The notes below the pieces were generated by a model. The model was not told where the DNA came from. It saw nothing but the letters and a program-made list of their open reading frames with translations, and searched no databases. A stretch of DNA of 64,000 nucleotides from Streptomyces sp. Je 1-369 (GTDB taxonomy: Bacteria; Actinomycetota; Actinomycetes; Streptomycetales; Streptomycetaceae): assembly GCF_026810505.1 (NCBI RefSeq), contig NZ_CP101750.1:4431254-4495253 (forward strand), read 5' to 3'. Shown piece after piece: positions 17,827 to 25,895 of this stretch. How positions within the stretch are numbered: the first letter of the stretch is position 1; each line of letters opens with the position of its first letter. The translations under genes and the position numbers were made by a program.

Positions 17827-17847
17827 GATGTATCGAGTCGATACATC
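17827..17847. promoter_or_regulatory. PadR-type operator upstream of the padR gene
   Basis: A perfect 21-bp inverted repeat GATGTATCGA-G-TCGATACATC. PadR proteins bind dyads with ATGT/ACAT half-sites, as here. A possible promoter TTGTCT (17795-17800) / TATCGT (17818-17823) with a 17-bp spacer would put the start inside the operator. The rest of the 373-bp gap 17525-17897 shows nothing else. Confidence 0.75.
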
Positions 17848-17897
17848 AGCTCGGCATAAAGGCCGTACTGAGGGACCGCGGGAGACGGGAGGCGAAG

Positions 17898-18584
17898 ATG
17901 AGCAGGCGCTCCGGCATCCTGGAATTCGCCGTCCTCGGTCTGCTCCGCGAATCCCCGATGCACGGCTATGAGCTGCGCAAACGACTCAATACGTCGCTGG
18001 GAGTGTTCCGTGCCTTCAGCTACGGGACGCTCTACCCCTGCCTCAAGACGCTGGTCGCCAACGGCTGGTTGATCGAGGAGTCGGGCAGCACCCCCGAAGA
18101 CGCCCTCGCAGCTCCGCTCGCAGGACGTCGCGCCAAGATCGTCTATCGGTTGACGGCGGAAGGTAAGGAGCACTTCGAGGATCTGCTCTCGCAGACCGGC
18201 CCCGACGCGTACGAGGACGAGCACTTCGCCGCCCGCTTCGCCTTCTTCGGGCAGACCTCGCGAGATGTCCGGATGCGGGTGCTCGAGGGCCGCCGCAGCC
18301 GCCTCGAAGAGCGCCTGGAGAAGATGCGCGCCTCCCTGGCCCGTACCCGGGAGCGCCTGGACGACTACACGCTTGAGCTGCAGCGGCACGGCATGGAGTC
18401 CGTGGAGCGCGAAGTGCGCTGGCTGAACGAGCTCATCGAGAGCGAGCGAGCGGGACGGGACCAGCAACGGTCCGCCCCCGGCAGCTCAGCTCAGCAGAAC
18501 AGCACATCCGGGGAGTCGGCGGGCCTGCCCCGGCGGCGGGAGAACGACCCGCCGCCGGATCCGTCCGATGACCCCACCAAGTGA
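17898..18584 (+). CDS. PadR family transcriptional regulator
   Basis: 228 aa. The N-terminal winged helix contains the diagnostic [20 protein letters not shown] and [18 protein letters not shown]. The rest is a long helical C-terminal domain of the PadR-s1/Vir type with coiled-coil character, used for dimerisation, and ends in a disordered polar tail. It is probably autoregulated through the dyad at 17827. It is 59 bp upstream of the inositol phosphate synthase gene, so it may read through into it or control it. Confidence 0.92.
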   Translation: MSRRSGILEFAVLGLLRESPMHGYELRKRLNTSLGVFRAFSYGTLYPCLKTLVANGWLIEESGSTPEDALAAPLAGRRAKIVYRLTAEGKEHFEDLLSQTGPDAYEDEHFAARFAFFGQTSRDVRMRVLEGRRSRLEERLEKMRASLARTRERLDDYTLELQRHGMESVEREVRWLNELIESERAGRDQQRSAPGSSAQQNSTSGESAGLPRRRENDPPPDPSDDPTK

Positions 18585-18643
18585 GACCCAGCGTTCCGCC
18601 GGGTCTCATCCGGAATACCGAGATCACACAGGGAGCAACCGGA

Positions 18644-19726
18644 ATGGGTTCGGTTCGCGTAGCCATCGTCGGCGTGGGCAACTGCGCCGCCTCGCTGGTC
18701 CAGGGCGTCGAGTACTACAAGGACGCAGACCCGGACGCCAAGGTCCCGGGCCTGATGCACGTCCAGTTCGGCGACTACCACGTCGGTGACGTCGAGTTCG
18801 TCGCCGCGTTCGACGTCGACGCGAAGAAGGTCGGCCTCGACCTCTCGGACGCCATCGGCGCCAGCGAGAACAACACCATCAAGATCTGCGACGTGCCGAA
18901 CAAGGGCGTCACCGTCCAGCGCGGCCACACCTACGACGGCCTGGGCAAGTACTACCGCCAGACCATCGAGGAGTCCGACGATTCCCCCGTGGACATCGTC
19001 CAGATCCTCAAGGACCGCCAGGTCGACGTCCTCGTCTGCTACCTGCCCGTCGGTTCCGAGGACGCCGCGAAGTTCTACGCGCAGTGCGCCATCGACGCCA
19101 AGGTCGCGTTCGTCAACGCCCTCCCGGTCTTCATCGCCGGCACCAAGGAGTGGGCGGACAAGTTCACCGAGGCCGGTGTCCCGATCGTCGGCGACGACAT
19201 CAAGTCGCAGGTCGGCGCCACCATCACGCACCGCGTGATGGCGAAGCTGTTCGAGGACCGCGGTGTCCGCCTTGAGCGCACGATGCAGCTCAACGTCGGC
19301 GGCAACATGGACTTCAAGAACATGCTCGAGCGCGACCGCCTCGAGTCGAAGAAGATCTCGAAGACGCAGGCCGTCACCTCGCAGATCCCGGACCGCGAGC
19401 TGGGCGAGAAGAACGTCCACATCGGCCCGTCCGACTACGTCGCGTGGCTCGACGACCGCAAGTGGGCGTACGTCCGCCTCGAGGGCCGTGCCTTCGGCGA
19501 CGTCCCGCTGAACCTGGAGTACAAGCTCGAGGTCTGGGACTCCCCGAACTCGGCCGGTGTCATCATCGACGCGCTGCGCGCCGCGAAGATCGCCAAGGAC
19601 CGCGGCATCGGCGGCCCGATCCTCTCCGCGTCCAGCTACTTCATGAAGTCCCCGCCGGTCCAGTACTTCGACGACGAGGCCTACGCGAACGTCGAGAAGT
19701 TCATCAAGGGCGAGGTCGAGCGCTAA
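18644..19726 (+). CDS. ino1: Myo-inositol-1-phosphate synthase
   Basis: 360 aa from ATG 18644 ([20 protein letters not shown]), with a GGGAG ribosome site just upstream. It is a short actinobacterial-type MIPS with an N-terminal NAD-binding Rossmann fold. Conserved motifs include [24 protein letters not shown] and LNVGGNMDF. It converts glucose-6-phosphate to inositol-1-phosphate for mycothiol and phosphatidylinositol synthesis. Codon usage is strongly biased, suggesting high expression. Confidence 0.95.
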   Translation: MGSVRVAIVGVGNCAASLVQGVEYYKDADPDAKVPGLMHVQFGDYHVGDVEFVAAFDVDAKKVGLDLSDAIGASENNTIKICDVPNKGVTVQRGHTYDGLGKYYRQTIEESDDSPVDIVQILKDRQVDVLVCYLPVGSEDAAKFYAQCAIDAKVAFVNALPVFIAGTKEWADKFTEAGVPIVGDDIKSQVGATITHRVMAKLFEDRGVRLERTMQLNVGGNMDFKNMLERDRLESKKISKTQAVTSQIPDRELGEKNVHIGPSDYVAWLDDRKWAYVRLEGRAFGDVPLNLEYKLEVWDSPNSAGVIIDALRAAKIAKDRGIGGPILSASSYFMKSPPVQYFDDEAYANVEKFIKGEVER

Positions 19727-19750
19727 ACAGCTCTCTCCTTGTTGCTTGTC

Positions 19751-19783
19751 GAGGGTCCCCGGGCATTCCGCCCGGGGACCCTC
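19751..19783 (+). terminator. Hairpin terminator after ino1
   Basis: A perfect 14-bp stem GAGGGTCCCCGGGC / GCCCGGGGACCCTC with loop ATTCC, 24 bp past the ino1 stop. Confidence 0.9.
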
Positions 19784-19805
19784 CTCGTATGTGAGGCTGT
19801 GATCC

Positions 19806-21062
19806 ATGGCTGTCGTCGGTGACCTGCGGATACTGCTGCGACTGCGGGACTTCCGACGGCTGCTGGCCGTACGGCTTGTCTCCCAGGGCGCGGACGGCGT
19901 CTACCAGGTCGCGCTCGCCACGTACGTCGTGTTCTCCCCCGAGAAGCAGGCCTCGCCCGGAGCGATCGCCTCCGCCATGGCCGTGCTGCTCCTCCCGTAC
20001 TCCCTGGTCGGCCCCTTCGCGGGCGTCCTCCTGGACCGCTGGCCGCGCCGACAGGTCTTCCTGTACGGCAACCTCCTGCGGGCCGCCCTGGCGTCCCTGA
20101 CCGCCGTACTGATGCTGAGCGACGTGCCCGACTGGCTTTTCTACGCTTCCGCCCTCTGCGTCACGGCCGTCAACCGCTTCGTCCTCGCGGGACTCTCGGC
20201 CGCGCTGCCCCGGGTGGTCGATGCCGACCGTCTGGTTCTCGCGAACTCCCTCTCGCCGACCGCGGGCACGCTCGCCGCGACGCTGGGCGGCGGTCTCGCC
20301 TTCGTGATCCGCCTGGCGGCCTCGGACTCGGACGCGGCCGTGGTCCTCTGTGGCGCCGCCCTGTACCTGTGCGCGGCGCTCGCCTCGCTCCGTATGGCAC
20401 GCGAACTGCTCGGCCCCGACCCTGACCTGGTGCAGCCCCGGCTCGCGACCGCGCTCGCCGGCACGGCACGCGGCCTGAGAGCAGGGGTGCACCACCTCAC
20501 GCAACGCCCCGCGGCCGCTCGCGCGCTGGCCGCGATGACGGTCCTGCGGTTCTGCTACGGCGCGCTGACCGTCATGGTCCTGATGCTGTGCCGGTACGCC
20601 TGGACGTCGACGGAAGCCGACGGGCTCGCGCTGCTCGGCCTGGCCGTGGGCATCTCCGGCGCGGGGTTCTTCGTGGCGGCCGTGGTCACGCCTGCGGCGG
20701 TGGGACGCCTTGGCCCGGGTGGCTGGATCGTCACCTGCGCGGCAACGGCGGCGCTCCTCGAACCCGCACTCGGCCTCCCCTTCGAACCAGCCCCTCTCCT
20801 CGTCGCTGCCTTCCTCCTCGGCCTGACGACCCAGGGCGCGAAGATCGCCACGGACACGGTGGTGCAGTCCTCGGTGGACGACGGCTTCCGCGGACGCGTC
20901 TTCTCGATCTACGACGTGCTCTTCAACGTCGCATTCGTGGGCGCGGCAGCGGTAGCGGCCCTCATGCTGCCCCCGGACGGCCAATCGGTTCCGCTGGTCC
21001 TGGTGGTGGCTCTGCTCTACGCGGCGGTTGCTGGGGGTATGGCCCGTTTCGGCGCGCAATAA
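19806..21062 (+). CDS. MFS family transporter
   Basis: 418 aa, about ten to twelve hydrophobic segments, with the MFS loop motif as GVLLDRWPRRQVFLYGNLLRA around residue 75. The RRLLAVRLVSQGADGVYQVALATYVVF start is typical of the MFS_3-like drug exporter group. The substrate cannot be told. It begins 22 bp after the ino1 terminator. Confidence 0.88.
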   Translation: MAVVGDLRILLRLRDFRRLLAVRLVSQGADGVYQVALATYVVFSPEKQASPGAIASAMAVLLLPYSLVGPFAGVLLDRWPRRQVFLYGNLLRAALASLTAVLMLSDVPDWLFYASALCVTAVNRFVLAGLSAALPRVVDADRLVLANSLSPTAGTLAATLGGGLAFVIRLAASDSDAAVVLCGAALYLCAALASLRMARELLGPDPDLVQPRLATALAGTARGLRAGVHHLTQRPAAARALAAMTVLRFCYGALTVMVLMLCRYAWTSTEADGLALLGLAVGISGAGFFVAAVVTPAAVGRLGPGGWIVTCAATAALLEPALGLPFEPAPLLVAAFLLGLTTQGAKIATDTVVQSSVDDGFRGRVFSIYDVLFNVAFVGAAAVAALMLPPDGQSVPLVLVVALLYAAVAGGMARFGAQ

Positions 21063-21176
21063 GTGTCACATCAGTGACACAGAGCCCCTCTGGGCTACAG
21101 AGATGTCGGTGGACCCGGATAACTTACGGGCGTCGTATTCGCGCCATCGCGCTCTCGTTCGAGGGGGACCCCCAAA

Positions 21177-21701
21177 GTGACCACTCCGCCGCCCCAGGGC
21201 CAGACTCCGTACCCGCCCCAGGGCCAGAACCCCTATGGCCAGCCCCAGGGCGGCGTCGCTCCGTACGGTCAGGCCCCCCCGGCCCCGTACCCGCCGCAGC
21301 AGGGCCAGCCGGGCGGCCCGACGGCCCCGTACCCGGCCTTCAACCAGGGCGGACCCGTGCCCCCGCCGCCCGCTCCCCGTGGCGGCCGCGGCAAGAAACT
21401 GCTCCTGCGCATCGGCGGCTTCATCCTGGTCGCGATCCTCATAGGCGTCGGCAAGCACTACATGACCAAGAGCGACGCCGAGTCCACCAGCGTCGGCAGC
21501 TGCATGCACAACAAGGGCACGCAGATCCGGCCAGAACTGGAAGAAGTCGACTGCGGCTCGAGCGACTCCGAGTTCAAGGTCGTCGAGAAGTTCGACGGCA
21601 CGAGCGACAGCTCCAAGTGCGAGACGGTCAAGACGTCCGAGGTCGCCTATTACCAGTCGGGCAAGGGCCACAACGTCGTGCTCTGCCTGAAGAAGGCGTA
21701 G
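21177..21701 (+). CDS. LppU/SCO3897-like proline-rich membrane protein
   Basis: 174 aa from GTG 21177 with a GAGGGGG site upstream. Residues 1 to about 70 are a Pro/Gln/Tyr/Gly-rich cytoplasmic tail of PYGQ/YPPQGQ repeats. One transmembrane helix follows (LLLRIGGFILVAILIGVG). The C-terminal exported part has Cys residues (SCMHNKG, DCGSSDSEF, CETVK, LCLKKA) that may form disulfides. I recall this family being named after the S. coelicolor gene at this location. Function unknown. Confidence 0.82.
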   Translation: MTTPPPQGQTPYPPQGQNPYGQPQGGVAPYGQAPPAPYPPQQGQPGGPTAPYPAFNQGGPVPPPPAPRGGRGKKLLLRIGGFILVAILIGVGKHYMTKSDAESTSVGSCMHNKGTQIRPELEEVDCGSSDSEFKVVEKFDGTSDSSKCETVKTSEVAYYQSGKGHNVVLCLKKA

Positions 21702-21711
21702 CAGGAACAAT

Positions 21712-21755
21712 CGAGGGGCGTTGTTTCACGGTTTCACGTGAAACAACGCCCCTCG
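21712..21755 (+). terminator. Terminator hairpin that contains a parS site
   Basis: CGAGGGGCGTTGTTTCACG and CGTGAAACAACGCCCCTCG form a perfect 19-bp stem with the loop GTTTCA. The right arm and loop form the parS at 21731-21744. It follows the LppU-like gene by 10 bp. Confidence 0.85.
21731..21744. other. parS: parS centromere site (in terminator hairpin)
   Basis: Perfect GTTTCACGTGAAAC; an extra half-site GTTTCACG lies directly before it at 21723-21730. Confidence 0.95.
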
Positions 21756-21775
21756 GCGTATCTCGGAGAGCGGGT

Positions 21776-21789
21776 GTTTCACGTGAAAC
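21776..21789. other. parS: parS centromere site
   Basis: Perfect GTTTCACGTGAAAC, 45 bp from the previous site (start to start) and just after the cca stop codon; the closest parS pair in the window. Confidence 0.95.
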
Positions 21790-21804
21790 ATCCGCCCGCC
21801 CGAC

Positions 21805-23247
21805 TCAACTCTGCGCGGCCCACCACTCCTTGAGCGCTGCGACCGCCGCCTCCCGCTCCATCGGACCGTTCTCGAGGCGCAGCTCCAACAGGAACTTGTA
21901 GGCCTGACCGATCACCGGGCCCGGCCTCACGTCCAGGACCTTCATGATGTCGTTGCCGTCGAGATCGGGGCGGATCGAGTCCAGCTCTTCCTGCTCCTGG
22001 AGACGGGCAATGCGCTCCTCCAGGCCGTCGTACGCGCTCGACAGGGCATTGGCCTTGCGCTTGTTGCGGGTAGTGCAGTCGGAGCGGGTCAGCTTGTGCA
22101 GGCGCTCCAGGAGGGGACCCGCGTCGCGTACGTAGCGGCGTACGGCCGAGTCCGTCCACTCTCCCGTGCCGTAACCGTGGAAGCGCAGGTGGAGCTCGAC
22201 CAGGCGCGAGACGTCCTTCACTAGCTCGTTGGAGTACTTGAGCGCCGTCATGCGCTTCTTGACCATCTTGGCGCCGACCACCTCGTGGTGGTGGAAGGAG
22301 ACCCGGCCGTCGTCCTCGAAGCGCCGCGTCTTCGGCTTGCCGATGTCGTGCAGCAGCGCCGCGAGCCGCAGCGTCAGATCGGGGCCGTCCGTCTCCAGGG
22401 CCATCGCCTGCTCGAGGACGATCAGCGAGTGGTCGTACACGTCCTTGTGGCGGTGGTGCTCGTCCCGCTCCAGGCGCAGGGCCGGGAGCTCGGGGAGAAC
22501 CCGCTCGGCGAGGCCCGTGTCGACGAGAAGCGCGAGGCCCTTGCGCGGATGTGCGGAAAGGAGCAATTTGTTCAGTTCGTCCCGCACGCGCTCCGCGGAG
22601 ACGATGTCGATGCGTTCGGCCATCGCCTTCATCGCGGCGATGACGTCGGGAGCCACCTCGAAGTCCAGCTGCGCGGCGAACCGCGCGGCCCTCATCATCC
22701 GCAGCGGATCGTCGGAGAAGGACTCCTCGGGGGTGCCAGGGGTGCGCAGCACACGGTCCGCGAGGTCGTCCAGCCCGCCGTGGGGGTCCACGAACTCCTT
22801 CTCGGGAAGCGCCACGGCCATCGCGTTCACGGTGAAGTCACGGCGCACGAGGTCTTCCTCGATGGAGTCGCCGTAGGACACCTCGGGCTTGCGCGAGGTC
22901 CTGTCGTACGCCTCCGAGCGGTACGTGGTCACCTCGATCTGATAGCCGTCCTTCTGGCTGCCGACCGTGCCGAAGGCGATCCCGACCTCCCACACCGCGT
23001 CGGCCCACGGCCGGACGATCTTCAGTACGTCCTCGGGGCGGGCATCGGTCGTGAAGTCCAGGTCATTGCCGAGCCGGCCCAGCAGGGCGTCCCTGACCGA
23101 GCCGCCGACCAGGGCGAGGGAGAACCCGGCCTCCTGGAAACGGCGGGCGAGGTCGTCCGCGACAGGGGACACACGCAGCAGTTCACTGACCGCGCGGCGC
23201 TGCACCTGGCTCAGGGCGTTGGGGTTGTCTTCATTGGCGTTCGGCAC
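21805..23247 (-). CDS. cca: CCA tRNA nucleotidyltransferase (class II; poly(A) polymerase-like)
   Basis: 480 aa from GTG 23247 (PNANEDNPNALS). The in-frame extension to 23952 is rejected as antisense to the next gene. The nucleotidyltransferase head has LVGGSVRDALLGR and the catalytic D-x-D in NDLDFTTD. A C-terminal HD domain has LLHDIGKPKTRR. It adds or repairs the 3' CCA of tRNAs; the tRNA-Ala gene in this window lacks an encoded CCA. No clear Shine-Dalgarno, so the mRNA may be leaderless or the start slightly off. It is divergent from the DUF6049 gene. Confidence 0.93.
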   Translation of the reverse strand: MPNANEDNPNALSQVQRRAVSELLRVSPVADDLARRFQEAGFSLALVGGSVRDALLGRLGNDLDFTTDARPEDVLKIVRPWADAVWEVGIAFGTVGSQKDGYQIEVTTYRSEAYDRTSRKPEVSYGDSIEEDLVRRDFTVNAMAVALPEKEFVDPHGGLDDLADRVLRTPGTPEESFSDDPLRMMRAARFAAQLDFEVAPDVIAAMKAMAERIDIVSAERVRDELNKLLLSAHPRKGLALLVDTGLAERVLPELPALRLERDEHHRHKDVYDHSLIVLEQAMALETDGPDLTLRLAALLHDIGKPKTRRFEDDGRVSFHHHEVVGAKMVKKRMTALKYSNELVKDVSRLVELHLRFHGYGTGEWTDSAVRRYVRDAGPLLERLHKLTRSDCTTRNKRKANALSSAYDGLEERIARLQEQEELDSIRPDLDGNDIMKVLDVRPGPVIGQAYKFLLELRLENGPMEREAAVAALKEWWAAQS

Positions 23248-23440
23248 AACAGAAAAGGGTACGTGCCCCGCGCGCCCGCGGCCGACCCGATTACCGCCCG
23301 ACCCCATCGGGCCGTACAACCGCTCTTCGGCACGTCTTGCGATCACGTGGAGCAGTCCGCGGCACTTCGCCACAGCGCGCATCGTTACCATGCGTGGACG
23401 CACAACCGACGACCACTGACGACGAGGGACGGGCGAACGC

Positions 23441-25849
23441 GTGGCCGAGGCGGCAGACTTTCCGGGGACGAGCCCCACACCTGCCCGCCGGTGGCTGCGG
23501 CGCACCGCAGCACTGCTGGTGGGTACCCCTTTGCTGGCCGGACTGCTGCAGGCACCGGTGGGCCCCGTGGCGCATGCCACAGGAGGCGGCGCGAAGGCGG
23601 AAGCCGCGACGTCGCGCGTAAAGGCCGCCCCCACCGGGTCCCGCACCGTCGACGTCTCCCTCGACGCGCTCACCCCCACCGCCCCCGGTGAGGGCGACAC
23701 GCTCACCGTCTCGGGCACGGTCACCAACAACAGCAAGCAGACGGTGACAGGCGCGCAGGTCGGGCTCCGCGTCGGCTCGCCCCTCGGCAGCCGCAGCGAG
23801 ATCGACAGCGCCGCGAAGCGCACGGGCTTCCAGCCGGGCGTCGACGGCACGGAGGTCGGCGGGAAGTACGTCGAGAAGATCGCCAAGCTCACACCCGGTG
23901 TGCGCCAGGACTTCAGCATCTCCGTACCGGTGAAGGCGCTGTCCCTCGGCACCGGCGGCGTCTACCAGCTGGGTGTCGCCCTCACCGGCCAGAGCGCCGC
24001 CCAGCCCTACCCCCAGGTGCTCGGCATCGAGCGGACCTTCCTGCCCTGGCAGCCCGACGCCGCCGACACCAAGACGAAGACCACGTACCTGTGGCCGCTC
24101 ACCACCGCCACGCACCTCACGGCGAAGACCGGCTCGGACGAACTGCAGACGCCCGTCTTCAAGAACGACGACCTCGCCGACGAGCTGGCCCCGGGGGGAC
24201 GTCTGGAACAGCTGCTGTCCCTCGGCAGCCGTCTGGACGTCACCTGGGTCGTCGATCCGGACCTGCTCGCCTCGGTCGAGGCGATGACGAAGAACTACCG
24301 GGTCGAGAACCCCGACGGGAAGACCACCAGGGCGGGCAAGCAGCAGTCGGTCGCCAGCGAGTGGCTGAACGACCTCCAGGCCGCCGTCAAGGGCAAGAAG
24401 GTCGTCGCGCTCCCCTTCGCCGACCCCGACCTCGCCTCACTCGCCCACACCGGCAAGGCGGTCAGCGGCTCCCTCGGTCACCTCAAGGAAGCCACCGACG
24501 CGGGCTACAAGGCGGTCACCACGATCCTCCAGGTGAAGCCCAGCACCGACTTCGCCTGGCCCGCCGACGGAGCCATCGACCCGTCGGTCGTCGACGTCGC
24601 CACGTCCGCCGGCGCGCACACGGTGATCGCCCGCAGCGACAGCCTGCGCGAGACCAACGGCCTGCAGTACTCGCCGTCCGCGGCCCGGCCCATCGGCGGC
24701 GGTACCACCGCGGTGGTGGCCGACGCACGCCTGTCCACGGCCTTCCAGGGCGACATGACCGGGGCGGAGAACTCCACGCTCGCCGTCCAGGAGTTCCTCG
24801 CCCAGAGCCTGATGATCAACCTGCAGGACCCCGACAGGCAGCGGAACATCGTCGTCGCTCCGCAGCGCATGCCCACGGTCAGCCAGGCGCAGGCCATGGA
24901 GAAGGCGCTCGGCTCTCTCGAGGGCGGAAAGTGGTCGCAGTCCCAGGACCTGACGGCCGCCGCGAAGGCCAAGCCGGACCCACAGGCCACCACCCAGGTG
25001 CCTTCGGCCGCCGCCTACCCGGCCGCACTGCGCAAGCAGGAGCTGCCTCGCACGGCCTTCGAGAAGATCCAGAACACCAAGAACTCGCTCGAACGCTTCC
25101 AGGTGATCCTCACCGCGAAGGACCGTGTGGTCACCCCCTTCGGGCGGGCCATAGACCGTGAGATGTCGACGTCCTGGCGCGGCCACCCGGCGAAGGGGAA
25201 TTCCTATCGGCAGAGCGTATGGGCGTATCTCCAGGAGCTCACCAAGCAGGTATCGCTGGTTCAGCGGTCCGACGCGAAGCTCTCCGGCCGCAGCGCGACC
25301 ATCCCGGTGTCGGTGCAGAACAACCTGGTGCAGGGCGTCGATCACCTGGTCCTGCGCCTGTCCTCCAAGAACCCCACCCGTCTGAAGATCGGCGACGGGC
25401 AGTTCGAGGAGAAGCAGATCAAGATCGCGGGCGGCCACTCCCAGTCCGTCAAGTTCACCACCACGGCCAACGCCAACGGCCCCGTCTCGGTGTATGCGCA
25501 GCTCTACACCGAGGACGGAGAGCCCTATGGCGAGGCCGTGCGCTTTGACGTCAACGTCACCGAGGTCACCCTCACCGTGATGCTGGTCATCGCCGGTGGA
25601 CTCCTGCTGCTCGTGCTCGCAGGCTTCCGGATGTACACACAGCGCAAGCGCGCGGCTCGCAAGCGCGCCCAGGAGGGCCCGGACGAGGGTCCGGCACAGG
25701 GCTCGCAGGACGGTCCGGACCACGGTCCCGAGGGCGAATCCGGGGGCGACCCCAGGACGGACGACCCCGAGCACCCGAGTGACCCGACACCGGACACCGC
25801 TCCGGAAAGCACCGACCCGTCGGACACGGGTGAGAGAGTGGACCGTTGA
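23441..25849 (+). CDS. DUF6049 family secreted/membrane-anchored protein
   Basis: 802 aa from GTG 23441. An N-terminal signal peptide (RRWLRRTAALLVGTPLLAGL, with cleavage near AHATGG) leads to a large extracellular region. A single C-terminal transmembrane helix (TLTVMLVIAGGLLLLVLAGF) and a basic then acidic disordered cytoplasmic tail follow. It matches the mycobacterial protein encoded just upstream of the MurJ/MviN gene. The conserved linkage suggests an accessory role in peptidoglycan precursor export, but no catalytic motif is recognised. Confidence 0.85.
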   Translation: MAEAADFPGTSPTPARRWLRRTAALLVGTPLLAGLLQAPVGPVAHATGGGAKAEAATSRVKAAPTGSRTVDVSLDALTPTAPGEGDTLTVSGTVTNNSKQTVTGAQVGLRVGSPLGSRSEIDSAAKRTGFQPGVDGTEVGGKYVEKIAKLTPGVRQDFSISVPVKALSLGTGGVYQLGVALTGQSAAQPYPQVLGIERTFLPWQPDAADTKTKTTYLWPLTTATHLTAKTGSDELQTPVFKNDDLADELAPGGRLEQLLSLGSRLDVTWVVDPDLLASVEAMTKNYRVENPDGKTTRAGKQQSVASEWLNDLQAAVKGKKVVALPFADPDLASLAHTGKAVSGSLGHLKEATDAGYKAVTTILQVKPSTDFAWPADGAIDPSVVDVATSAGAHTVIARSDSLRETNGLQYSPSAARPIGGGTTAVVADARLSTAFQGDMTGAENSTLAVQEFLAQSLMINLQDPDRQRNIVVAPQRMPTVSQAQAMEKALGSLEGGKWSQSQDLTAAAKAKPDPQATTQVPSAAAYPAALRKQELPRTAFEKIQNTKNSLERFQVILTAKDRVVTPFGRAIDREMSTSWRGHPAKGNSYRQSVWAYLQELTKQVSLVQRSDAKLSGRSATIPVSVQNNLVQGVDHLVLRLSSKNPTRLKIGDGQFEEKQIKIAGGHSQSVKFTTTANANGPVSVYAQLYTEDGEPYGEAVRFDVNVTEVTLTVMLVIAGGLLLLVLAGFRMYTQRKRAARKRAQEGPDEGPAQGSQDGPDHGPEGESGGDPRTDDPEHPSDPTPDTAPESTDPSDTGERVDR

Positions 25850-25895
25850 GCGATGTCGTGGCCGGTGGGCCCGGGGACGATGAGGTGGGGTAACC

